A stretch of 42,169 nucleotides of DNA from NCBI GenBank assembly GCA_001683895.1, contig LXQJ01000008.1, positions 1 to 42,169 on the forward strand, read 5' to 3'. Origin of the DNA: Luteimonas sp. ANT-B3E. GTDB lineage: Bacteria; Pseudomonadota; Gammaproteobacteria; Xanthomonadales; Xanthomonadaceae. A program made the position numbers and the translations under genes. Below, in pieces: positions 35,503 to 42,169 of this stretch. Each line of letters starts with the position of its first letter. Within the stretch, counting starts at the first letter, position 1. The notes beneath the pieces were generated by a model. That model ran no database searches. It had not been told where the DNA came from and worked only from the letters and a program-made list of their open reading frames with translations.

Positions 35503-36918
35503 ATGGCCAAGAGCAGCCGACCCGATCCGTCCCATGCCGGCGACGACGCCGGCATCTTCGAAGCCGCATTCGCGCGCGTCCGCGATGCCGGTGTGCTGAT
35601 CGGCGTCCACGACGAGGTGCTGCAGGCGCTGCATTATCCGAAGGAGACGCTGGCGGCCAATTTGCTGCTGCGCCACGACGACGGGTCGCTGTCGAGCCAC
35701 AAGGCCTGGCGCTGCCGCTACAACGATGCGCTGGGGCCGACCAAGGGCGGCATCCGCTTCCATCCCGACAGCAATATCCGCGAGGTGATGGCGCTGGCGC
35801 TGTGGATGACGTGCAAGTGCGCGGTGGTCGACATCCCGTTCGGCGGCGCCAAGGGTGCGGTCTGCGTGGACCGCAAGCAGCTGTCGGACACCGAGCTGCA
35901 GCGGCTCTCGCACGCCTACGTGCACGCCTTCGCGAGGATGATCGGCCCGGAGCGGGACATCCCGGCGCCCGACGTGAATACCGACGCGCGGGTGATGGCG
36001 TGGATGGCCGACGAGTACGGCCGTGGCCTCGGGCATCCCGAGCCTGCGGTGATCACCGGCAAGCCGGTGGCGTTCGGCGGCTCCGAGGGACGCAGCGGCG
36101 CAACCGGCATGGGTGGCTACCTTGTACTGCAGGCGCTTGCGCAGCGGCTGGACCTGGCGTCGGAGCGCACGCGAGTGGCGATCCTGGGGTTCGGCAACGC
36201 CGGCGGCGCGCTGGCCGACCGCATGCAGCGCGACGGCTACAGCATCGTCGGCCTGGGCGACTCCGGCGGCGCGATTACCTGCGCAGACGGCCTCAACGTG
36301 GCCGCGGTGCGAGAGGCCAAGGGCGACGGCGGCAGCGTCACCGCCTATCGCGGCCGCGGCGTCACCCGCCACGCGGACGCCGAGGCGCTGGTGGCGATGG
36401 ACTGCGACCTGCTGGTGCCGGCCGCGATGCAGGACCAGCTGCGCGGCGACAACGCCGGCGAGGTGCGCGCGCGAGTGGTGCTGGAGCTCGCAAACGGGCC
36501 GACGACACCGGCGGCCGATGCCATCCTCGACCGCGCCGGCGTGCACGTGGTGCCGGACATCCTGGCCAACGCCGGCGGCGTGGTGGTGTCGTACTTCGAA
36601 TGGCTGCAGAACCGCAGCCGCGACCGCTGGAGCGCAGCCGACGTGCAGCAGCGCCTGGATGGGGTGATGCGCGACGCCGCGCGTCGCGTCGGCGACACCG
36701 CGCTGGAGCTCGACGTCAGCCTGCGCCAGGCCGCCTACGTGGTGGCGCTGCGCCGGCTGCAGGCAGCGGTGCTGGCGACCAGCCCGCTGCCCGTGGCGGC
36801 CGTCGACGGGCAGTCATCCAAGGAGACGCCGCGGGAACGCCAGCCGGCGAAGGACAAGGCAAAGAAGGGCAAGACGAAGAAGGCCTCCGGTACGCGGCGA
36901 GTGGTGAAATCGACCTAG
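35503..36918 (+). CDS. Glu/Leu/Phe/Val-type NAD(P)-dependent amino acid dehydrogenase
   Basis: A 471-residue enzyme of the glutamate dehydrogenase superfamily, catalysing reversible oxidative deamination. Catalytic segments: RYNDALGPTKGGIRFHPDSN (substrate lysine in PTKGG), CKCAVVDIPFGGAKGAVCVD (second lysine in GGAKG), IPAPDVNTDARVMAWMADEY (the catalytic Asp), and the Rossmann loop VAILGFGNAGGALADRM. The C-terminal DILANAGGVVVSYFEWLQNR is canonical for glutamate dehydrogenases, making glutamate the likeliest substrate. The ATG at 35503 has AGGAG ten bases upstream. The last 35 residues form an unusual lysine-rich tail (PAKDKAKKGKTKKASGTRRV) not expected in the family; it could bind nucleic acid or membrane (inference). 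Divergent from the hybrid kinase. Confidence 0.92.
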   Translation: MAKSSRPDPSHAGDDAGIFEAAFARVRDAGVLIGVHDEVLQALHYPKETLAANLLLRHDDGSLSSHKAWRCRYNDALGPTKGGIRFHPDSNIREVMALALWMTCKCAVVDIPFGGAKGAVCVDRKQLSDTELQRLSHAYVHAFARMIGPERDIPAPDVNTDARVMAWMADEYGRGLGHPEPAVITGKPVAFGGSEGRSGATGMGGYLVLQALAQRLDLASERTRVAILGFGNAGGALADRMQRDGYSIVGLGDSGGAITCADGLNVAAVREAKGDGGSVTAYRGRGVTRHADAEALVAMDCDLLVPAAMQDQLRGDNAGEVRARVVLELANGPTTPAADAILDRAGVHVVPDILANAGGVVVSYFEWLQNRSRDRWSAADVQQRLDGVMRDAARRVGDTALELDVSLRQAAYVVALRRLQAAVLATSPLPVAAVDGQSSKETPRERQPAKDKAKKGKTKKASGTRRVVKST

Positions 36919-36949
36919 CGGGACGCGCCACCGCCGCTCGCCAGCGCCC

Positions 36950-38176
36950 TCAGGCCGCCGCGGCGCGGCGCTGCCGCATGAAGAAGCGCACCATTTCCGC
37001 CGACGCATCCGGGCCTTCGGGATCGGTGTAGCTGCCGGCCGCCGCCCCGCCGGCCCACGCGTGTCCGGCACCGTGCACCGTCCACTGCGCGACCAGCGGT
37101 CGGCCGGCGTCGTCACTGGCCACGGAACTCGCGTAACGGCGGCCGCCCGGCACGGAGCCCGTCGCCGCGGTCACGGGCAGCGCCGCCCCACCATGCGCGG
37201 CGATCGCCGCGCCAGCGATGGTGTTGGCGTTGCCCATGTGCACCGTCCTGTCGGCGTCGCCCTGGAACACGATGGTCGGCACCGCGCTGGTGCCCCTGGG
37301 GGTCGCTGCGTTGCTGCGCCCCTGCATCGCGGCGAACGCCGATGCGACGTCGCTCGCCGCGCCGTGCGGCAGCCCAGAGTGCGCGCCCACCGCGGCGAAG
37401 ACGTCCGGATACGTCTGGCCCAGGATCACCGCCATGGCCGCGCCCGCGGACAGGCCGGCGACATACACCCGCGCCCGGTCGACGCGATGCATGGCGGCGA
37501 TGTCCTCGACGATCGCCACCAGCTGCGCAGGCTCGCCGCGACCGCGCTGCTGGTCGCCCGGGCGGAACCAGTTCCAGCAGCGCGAACCGTTGTCGCGCGC
37601 GGGCTGCTCCGGCCAGGCGACGATGAATCCGTGTGCGTCGGCCAACGTATTCATCCGCGTACCGGCGGCAAAGTCCTCCGGGTCCTGGGTGCAGCCGTGC
37701 AGCATCACCACCAGCGGCGCCTCCGGTGCATCGGCGCTGGCCAGCGCCGAGGGGACGTAGAGCCGGTAGCGGCGACCGGCACCTGCGGTGGTCGTCTTGC
37801 AGTCCTGCATCGCCGGCCGCGTCGGCGGCAGCGGATCGAGAGCCACGCTGGTGCGCGCGGTGGCAGGGCCTGCGGCGGCGGTGAAGGAAGCGGCGCTCGA
37901 GCGGCCCGGTGCGTCGGCAGCGCGGAAGGCAACGCCGCTGCCGTCGGCGGCGAGGAGGCCGGCCTGCGCGAGCGCACGGTCGATCGTGGACCGCAGGTCG
38001 GCATGCTGTCCGCCGGCGGAAATACCGGCCGCGGACAGTGCGCGGTCGATGGTCGCGGCGATCTCGGCAGGCTGGGTTGCCGGGGCGCGCGACGTGGTTG
38101 CGGCGGCCGCCGGGTTGGTGCCCGGCGCGCGGATGCGGGCAGCGAGATGCGCGCGCAAGGTATGGAGTGGAGACAT
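36950..38176 (-). CDS. PHB-depolymerase-type (LpqC-like) esterase
   Basis: A 408-residue alpha/beta hydrolase of the esterase PHB depolymerase family, starting at ATG 38176. Catalytic features: oxyanion segment APLVVMLHGCTQDPEDFAAG, TRMNTLADAHGFIVAWPEQP, the CWNWF motif in NGSRCWNWFRPGDQQRGRGE, the nucleophile elbow VYVAGLSAGAAMAVILGQTY, the Asp in VFQGDADRTVHMGN and the His in VHGAGHAWAGG. These enzymes hydrolyse poly-3-hydroxybutyrate or phenolic esters such as feruloyl groups. No signal peptide is visible. The N-terminal 130 residues hold an imperfect internal repeat, TIDRALSAAGISAGGQ and TIDRALAQAGLLAADG, which resembles a small helical oligomer- or granule-binding module (inference). The frame is open upstream to 38242 without support. 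Confidence 0.88.
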   Translation of the reverse strand: MSPLHTLRAHLAARIRAPGTNPAAAATTSRAPATQPAEIAATIDRALSAAGISAGGQHADLRSTIDRALAQAGLLAADGSGVAFRAADAPGRSSAASFTAAAGPATARTSVALDPLPPTRPAMQDCKTTTAGAGRRYRLYVPSALASADAPEAPLVVMLHGCTQDPEDFAAGTRMNTLADAHGFIVAWPEQPARDNGSRCWNWFRPGDQQRGRGEPAQLVAIVEDIAAMHRVDRARVYVAGLSAGAAMAVILGQTYPDVFAAVGAHSGLPHGAASDVASAFAAMQGRSNAATPRGTSAVPTIVFQGDADRTVHMGNANTIAGAAIAAHGGAALPVTAATGSVPGGRRYASSVASDDAGRPLVAQWTVHGAGHAWAGGAAAGSYTDPEGPDASAEMVRFFMRQRRAAAA

Positions 38177-38312
38177 CTGGATGGGTCCTGCGGGGGAAGG
38201 GCGCACCTGGCGCCCGCGGGACTCTACGCAGAGGCGTGGCAAGGCCGCGTATGTTCAGACACGCCGCGCGTGAACGCTTCAGGCACCGTGGACCAGTCCC
38301 TCGGGTCGTCGT

Positions 38313-39524
38313 TCAGTCGTGCGTGGATGCATCACCGGCGGCCAGCCAGCGCAGCCGCGGGGTCACCATCGGGATGGTCAGCATGGTGCTCGCCACCGCC
38401 ATCAGCAGCAGCGCGGTGAAGGTGGCGGCGGTAATGATCGCCTTGTCCAGCAGGACGTTGGCGAAGATGATCATGATCAGCGCCTTGGTCTGCAGCAGCC
38501 AGCCGATCACCCAAGCCTCGCCTGGCCTCCAGCGCAGAAGCCGCGCGGCGATCTGCACGCCAAGGAGTTTTCCCGACACCGAGGCCAGCAGCAGCACGGC
38601 AGCGGCGATGAAGACCGCCGCGCCGCCCAGCGTCCACTCCGTACGCAGGCCGGTGCTGAGGAAGAACACCGGCATCAGCACCAGCAGCACGTGGTGCCGC
38701 AGCCAGTCCATCTGCGCCTGGTCGAACCAGTCGGCATCCATGACCACGCCGGCCAGGAACGCGCCGACCATGAAGTGCAGCCCCGCCCAGTCGGCGCCCA
38801 GCGCGCATAGTGCCAGCCAGATCAGCATCGCGTACCAGCGGTCGCGCCCGGGCAGCCGGCGCATCAGCCGGCGGAACCCCACGCACGCGAGCGCAAAGAC
38901 CAGCAGGAACCCCACCTGGCGCCCGACGCGGTCGAAGTCCATCAGCACCAGCGCCAGCACACCCCAGATGGCGATGTCGTCGAGACTGGCGTAGCGCAGG
39001 ATGCGCTGGCCGATCGGCTGGCGCAGCAGCGACAGCTTCTCCAGGAACAGGATCAGGATCGGCAGCGCGGTCACCGCGCAGGCCATGCCGACGCCGACGA
39101 CGAACTGCCACGGCCGTCCCTGCACGCCGAGCCAGCCCGGGAATGCCAGCAGCGCCACCGCGGCGATGGCGCCGGTGAGCAGCGGCACGCCCAGCGCCAT
39201 GCCAGCGGTGACCACGCCCTCGCGCCGATGGCGCCAGGCCTGGCGGACATCGAGCTCGACGCCCGCGATCAGCACGAACAGCATGACCGCCCACGCGCCC
39301 AAGCCGTTGAGGATGGTGATCACCTCGGGGGTGAACACGAACGCGTAGTAGCCCGGCGCAGCCGCCCCCAGCACGCCCGGCCCGAGCAGGATGCCGGCGA
39401 TGATCTGCACTACTACCAGCGGCGCGAAGTATTCGGTGCGGCCGAGTCGCCAGACCAGGTAGGGCAGGCTGAAGATGATCGCCATCGCGATCAGGAACAG
39501 TTCCATCGTGGTGACATGCGGCAT
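38313..39524 (-). CDS. Kef/CPA2-type cation:proton antiporter
   Basis: A 403-residue membrane protein starting PHVTTMELFLIAMAIIFSLP at ATG 39524 (ATG 39506 also possible; the frame upstream to 39698 is not protein-like). It has about twelve helices. The family core shows VVVQIIAGILLGPGVLGAA, VMLFVLIAGVELDVRQAWRH with the acidic helix motif, the discontinuous helix region ACAVTALPILILFLEKLSLL, RILRYASLDDIAIWGVLALV with the ion-binding DD pair, and GLHFMVGAFLAGVVMDADWF. There is no RCK/TrkA-N nucleotide domain after the membrane part, unlike KefB/KefC, so it is the short CPA2 type that exchanges Na+ or K+ for H+ in pH and salt homeostasis. Divergent from the EAL gene with 248 bp between them. 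Confidence 0.9.
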   Translation of the reverse strand: MPHVTTMELFLIAMAIIFSLPYLVWRLGRTEYFAPLVVVQIIAGILLGPGVLGAAAPGYYAFVFTPEVITILNGLGAWAVMLFVLIAGVELDVRQAWRHRREGVVTAGMALGVPLLTGAIAAVALLAFPGWLGVQGRPWQFVVGVGMACAVTALPILILFLEKLSLLRQPIGQRILRYASLDDIAIWGVLALVLMDFDRVGRQVGFLLVFALACVGFRRLMRRLPGRDRWYAMLIWLALCALGADWAGLHFMVGAFLAGVVMDADWFDQAQMDWLRHHVLLVLMPVFFLSTGLRTEWTLGGAAVFIAAAVLLLASVSGKLLGVQIAARLLRWRPGEAWVIGWLLQTKALIMIIFANVLLDKAIITAATFTALLLMAVASTMLTIPMVTPRLRWLAAGDASTHD

Positions 39525-39772
39525 GCGCCGGGATCCGGAAGCTGCGCCCCGGGGAGGGCGAAGGGGAGGGATTATTGCCGACCCGCATGCCGGCGCGCCC
39601 CGCTGCCGGTGCCTCCTTGGCGAGGCTGTGGCAAAGGACGCCTGGCGGAGGTGTATGCGGCGCGTGGCGACGAATGGGTGGTGCCCGGCCGGGCCCATTG
39701 CGACCTGGCATTGGCGCCGGGTTGACGCGAACCCGTGTTACCAATGGCGTCACCCCGCCTCGATCGTCCCGC

Positions 39773-40579
39773 ATGTACTTGCAACGCTTCTTTGCCGACA
39801 ACGTCCTGCCGCACCCATGCGCCAACTGCGGCGATGCCGACCTGCTGGACTTCGAGGTGCGCATGGCGTTCCAGCCGATCGTCGACGCCGCGCGGCGCGA
39901 GGTCTGCGCCTATGAGGCGCTGGTGCGCTCGGCCGAAGGTGAAGGCGCTGCGTCGGTGTTCGCGCGGCTGCGTCCGGAGCAGATGTACCGCTTCGACCAG
40001 ACCTGCCGGGTCAAGGCAATCGAGACCGCCGCGCGCCTGGGCCTGCGCAAGCAGCTGTCGATCAACTTCAATCCCAATGCGGTCTACGAGCCGGCCACCT
40101 GTATCCGCATGACGCTGGCGGCGGCCGCGAGGTGCGGCTTCGACACCGGACTGCTGATCTTCGAGGTCACCGAGTCCGAGCGCATCCGCGACACCGCGCA
40201 CATGGTGCGCATCGTCGAGGACTACCGGGAGCGTGGATTCATGACCGCCATCGACGATTTCGGCGCCGGTTATGCCGGCCTCAACCTGCTCGCCGCGTTC
40301 CAGCCCGACATCGTCAAGATCGACATGGCCCTGATTCGCGACATCGACCGCGAGCCGGTGCGGCAGGCGATCGTCACCGGTATCGTATCGACCTGCCGCG
40401 CGCTGGGCTGCGAGGTGCTGGCCGAGGGTGTGGAGACCGTCGAGCAGTACCGCTGCCTGCGCGCGATGGGGGTCACGCTGTTCCAGGGCTACCTGATCGC
40501 GCGGTCCGCGCTGGAGGTGTTGCCGGACATTGACGACGCGGCCTGGGCGCGGCTGGAAGGCGCCGCCGCAGGCGCATGA
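39773..40579 (+). CDS. Stand-alone EAL-domain c-di-GMP phosphodiesterase
   Basis: A 268-residue protein that is almost entirely an EAL domain. Catalytic residues all appear: EAL as YEALVRSAEG, the metal-binding Asn in LSINFNPNAVY, Glu in LLIFEVTESERI, the DD pair in MTAIDDFGAGYAGLNLL, Lys in QPDIVKIDMALIRDI, Glu in VLAEGVETVEQ and Gln in LFQGYLIARS. It should therefore cleave c-di-GMP to pGpG. The first 30 residues hold a CxxC pair (HPCANCGDAD, Cys16 and Cys19) with no further sensor domain, which might bind metal or respond to redox state (inference). Start ATG 39773. The upstream region has a CGGGTT/AACCCG hairpin about 40-50 bp before the start. Confidence 0.9.
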   Translation: MYLQRFFADNVLPHPCANCGDADLLDFEVRMAFQPIVDAARREVCAYEALVRSAEGEGAASVFARLRPEQMYRFDQTCRVKAIETAARLGLRKQLSINFNPNAVYEPATCIRMTLAAAARCGFDTGLLIFEVTESERIRDTAHMVRIVEDYRERGFMTAIDDFGAGYAGLNLLAAFQPDIVKIDMALIRDIDREPVRQAIVTGIVSTCRALGCEVLAEGVETVEQYRCLRAMGVTLFQGYLIARSALEVLPDIDDAAWARLEGAAAGA

Positions 40580-40628
40580 AGGGACTGGCGCGGCGTCGGC
40601 ATGCGACGCGTCGGGTCGCCGCGACCGC

Positions 40629-42169
40629 TCACCAGTCCGTCGGCCGGTAGTCCTTCAGGAACTGCCCCCACACGTGCTCGCCGGTGTTGATGCCGTGGAT
40701 GATCGGATCGACGATGCGCGCTGCGCCGTCGACGATGTCCAGCGGCGGGTGGAAGCGCTCCTCCACCACCTTGCGCGCGGCGATCTCCACCGGGTCCTCG
40801 TCGGTCACCCAGCCGGTGTCGACCGAGTTCATGTGGATGCCGTCGCCGTGGTAATCGGCGGCCGCGGTGCGCGTCATCATGTTGAGCGCGGCCTTGGCCA
40901 TGTTGGTGTGCGGGTGCCGCGTGGTCTTGAACTTGCGGTAGAACTGACCTTCGACCGCGGACACGTTGACGATGTGGCGGTCGTGTGCCGGCGCGCTGCC
41001 GTCGGGCGTGCGCAGCAGCAGCGGCTTCAGCCGTGCGTTGATCAAAAACGGCGCCACCGCGTTGACCAGCTGCGTCTCCAGCAGCTCCACCGCCGGCACC
41101 TCGTCCATCTGCAGCCGCCACGAGTTGCGGCCGCGCAGGTCCACCTGCTGCAGGTCCTGGTCCAGTCGGCCCTGCGGGAAGAGGTGCTGCTGGCCCAGCA
41201 GCTCATCGGGCAGCAGCGGCACCTGGGACAGCTCCGCCGCGCGCACCAGGCCGGTGGCGTCGGCCAGCCGCGCGGGTGACAGGCCGGCGTGCAGCGCGGC
41301 GTCGGCGCCCGGCAGCAGGTCGGGTGCGCGGAGCCCTTCGTAGCGCCCGAGCAGCGCGCGCAGGTGCTCCGGCGCGTCGCGCAGCGCGGCGGTCTCGCCG
41401 TCCATCATGTGCGCGTAGAACCCCGGCGGGCGGCGCACCGTCTGGCAGGCGTTGTTGACGATGAAGTCGAGCCGGTCGTACGTGTGCAGCAGCTGCGCGC
41501 AGAAGGCCTCGACGCTGGGCGTGTGGCGCAGGTCGAGGCCGAAGATCTCGAGCCGGCCATGCCAGTCGGCGAAATCCGGTTCGGCGGCGTAACGCGCCGC
41601 GGAGTCGCGCGGGAAGCGCGTGGTCACGACCAGCCGCGCGCCGCAGCGCAGCAGCTTGAGTCCCGCCTGGTAGCCGATCTTGACCCGGCCGCCGGTGAGC
41701 AGCGCGACGCGGCCGGTGAGGTCGGCGAGCTCGGTGCGCTTGACGAAGTTGAACGCCGCGCACGCCGGGCACAGCTGGTCGTAGAAGTGGTGGATGCGGT
41801 CGTACTTGCGCTTGCAGACGTAGCAGTGTTGCGGCTCCAGCGCTTCGCGCGCGGTGGGCGCGTCGTCGTCGATGTGGTCGGCGGCGACGTGCTCAGGCGG
41901 GAAACAGTTTGGCGTGGAGAACACCGGCTGGCGGCGCAGCGCGCGGATGCCGGTGGCGTCCAACACCGCCTCCTCGCGCGCGGACTGGTCGCGCTGCCGC
42001 GCGCGCTTGGCCGCGTTGCGGCGCTGGCGGCGCGCGACCGGATCCGACGGCGCGTGCAGCGCGGCGAGCGCCAGCTGCAGGCGCGCGCGCAGCGCCGGGT
42101 CGGCGGCGGCCAGCAGGCCGCGGTCGGCGGCGATGGCTTCGATGGTGTCGGTGGCGTCGCGCAGGCGCG
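40629..42169 (-). CDS. SDR-family oxidoreductase with N-terminal four-cysteine motif (5' end outside window)
   Basis: The frame runs off the right edge; at least 512 residues are visible. The first visible part is a helical, basic region (RRQRRNAAKRARQRDQSA). Then HCYVCKRKYDRIHHFYDQLC with CPAC (41760-41825) forms two CxxC knuckles, probably a zinc site. The Rossmann domain has TGGRVKIGYQAGLKLLRCGA, LVVTTRFPRDSAARY and NNACQTVRRPPGF, i.e. a TGxxxxIG nucleotide loop and NNA motif. A long insertion (about 90 residues, to NSWRLQMDEVPAVELLETQL) precedes INARLKPLL. The serine is in HIVNVSAVEGQFYRKF, and the catalytic lysine is in HPHTNMAKAALNMMTRT, where the position usually held by tyrosine in YxxxK is a threonine. 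The C-terminus ends FLKDYRPTDW. NAD(P)-linked but substrate unknown. Confidence 0.88.
   Translation of the reverse strand, partial: RLRDATDTIEAIAADRGLLAAADPALRARLQLALAALHAPSDPVARRQRRNAAKRARQRDQSAREEAVLDATGIRALRRQPVFSTPNCFPPEHVAADHIDDDAPTAREALEPQHCYVCKRKYDRIHHFYDQLCPACAAFNFVKRTELADLTGRVALLTGGRVKIGYQAGLKLLRCGARLVVTTRFPRDSAARYAAEPDFADWHGRLEIFGLDLRHTPSVEAFCAQLLHTYDRLDFIVNNACQTVRRPPGFYAHMMDGETAALRDAPEHLRALLGRYEGLRAPDLLPGADAALHAGLSPARLADATGLVRAAELSQVPLLPDELLGQQHLFPQGRLDQDLQQVDLRGRNSWRLQMDEVPAVELLETQLVNAVAPFLINARLKPLLLRTPDGSAPAHDRHIVNVSAVEGQFYRKFKTTRHPHTNMAKAALNMMTRTAAADYHGDGIHMNSVDTGWVTDEDPVEIAARKVVEERFHPPLDIVDGAARIVDPIIHGINTGEHVWGQFLKDYRPTDW

Noticed and set aside
35410-36546. N-terminal extension of the hybrid kinase by nearly 380 residues
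   Set aside because: It would run antisense through the dehydrogenase gene, which has a clear start and motifs; the extension lacks any domain.

Overview
This is an ordinary but gene-dense chromosomal segment from a very GC-rich gammaproteobacterium (about 70 % G+C by eye). Gene content points to the Xanthomonadaceae/Lysobacteraceae (Lysobacter/Luteimonas-like): a large TonB-dependent receptor next to an S9 peptidase, a DUF885 peptidase, a type IV pilus ATPase PilU, several c-di-GMP enzymes, a DUF2231/sorbosone-dehydrogenase pair and many lipoproteins. The taxonomy is inferred from protein character only. I see no rRNA, tRNA, CRISPR array, integrase, transposase or origin.

Layout. 1-1.8 kb: the front half of a TonB-dependent receptor runs abruptly into the C-terminal third of an S9 peptidase. 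1.9-3.1 kb: azoreductase divergent from an HxlR regulator. 3.1-7.9 kb: a TetR-controlled RND efflux operon (adaptor, then permease), with two palindromes between it and the divergent tetR. 8-9.2 kb: DUF5671 membrane protein overlapping a pseudopilin-like small protein. 9.2-12.5 kb: a frameshifted secreted TPR protein and a membrane diguanylate cyclase. 12.7-16.4 kb: DUF885 peptidase, DUF2231 membrane protein and PQQ-type sugar dehydrogenase. 16.7-18.6 kb: outer-membrane beta-barrel with good terminators on both sides, then a lipoprotein gene broken by a 7-bp tandem duplication. 18.8-22.5 kb: DUF2254 membrane protein, frameshifted VOC protein, and two adjacent lipoproteins that share an unnamed domain, the second also carrying an OmpA domain. 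22.5-26.6 kb: second diguanylate cyclase, small cysteine-rich lipoprotein, LytS/LytTR two-component pair. 26.7-31.2 kb: MFS exporter, RcnB-like protein, secreted lipase, CsbD, CIA30-like protein and two small unknowns. 31.3-36.9 kb: PilU translationally coupled behind a PAS-rich hybrid histidine kinase, divergent from a glutamate-type dehydrogenase. 37-42.2 kb: PHB-depolymerase-type esterase, Kef-type antiporter, stand-alone EAL phosphodiesterase and an SDR with a four-cysteine N-terminal motif that runs off the right edge.

Themes: c-di-GMP turnover (two cyclases, one phosphodiesterase) sits on the same segment as a pilus retraction ATPase and two sensor kinases; efflux and envelope functions dominate the rest. 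The best leads are the paralogous lipoprotein/OmpA pair, the kinase-pilU coupling, the double-palindrome operator, the SDR without the usual catalytic tyrosine, and four disrupted genes in 42 kb. I do not see a convincing new multi-gene system such as a defence island or a biosynthetic cluster.
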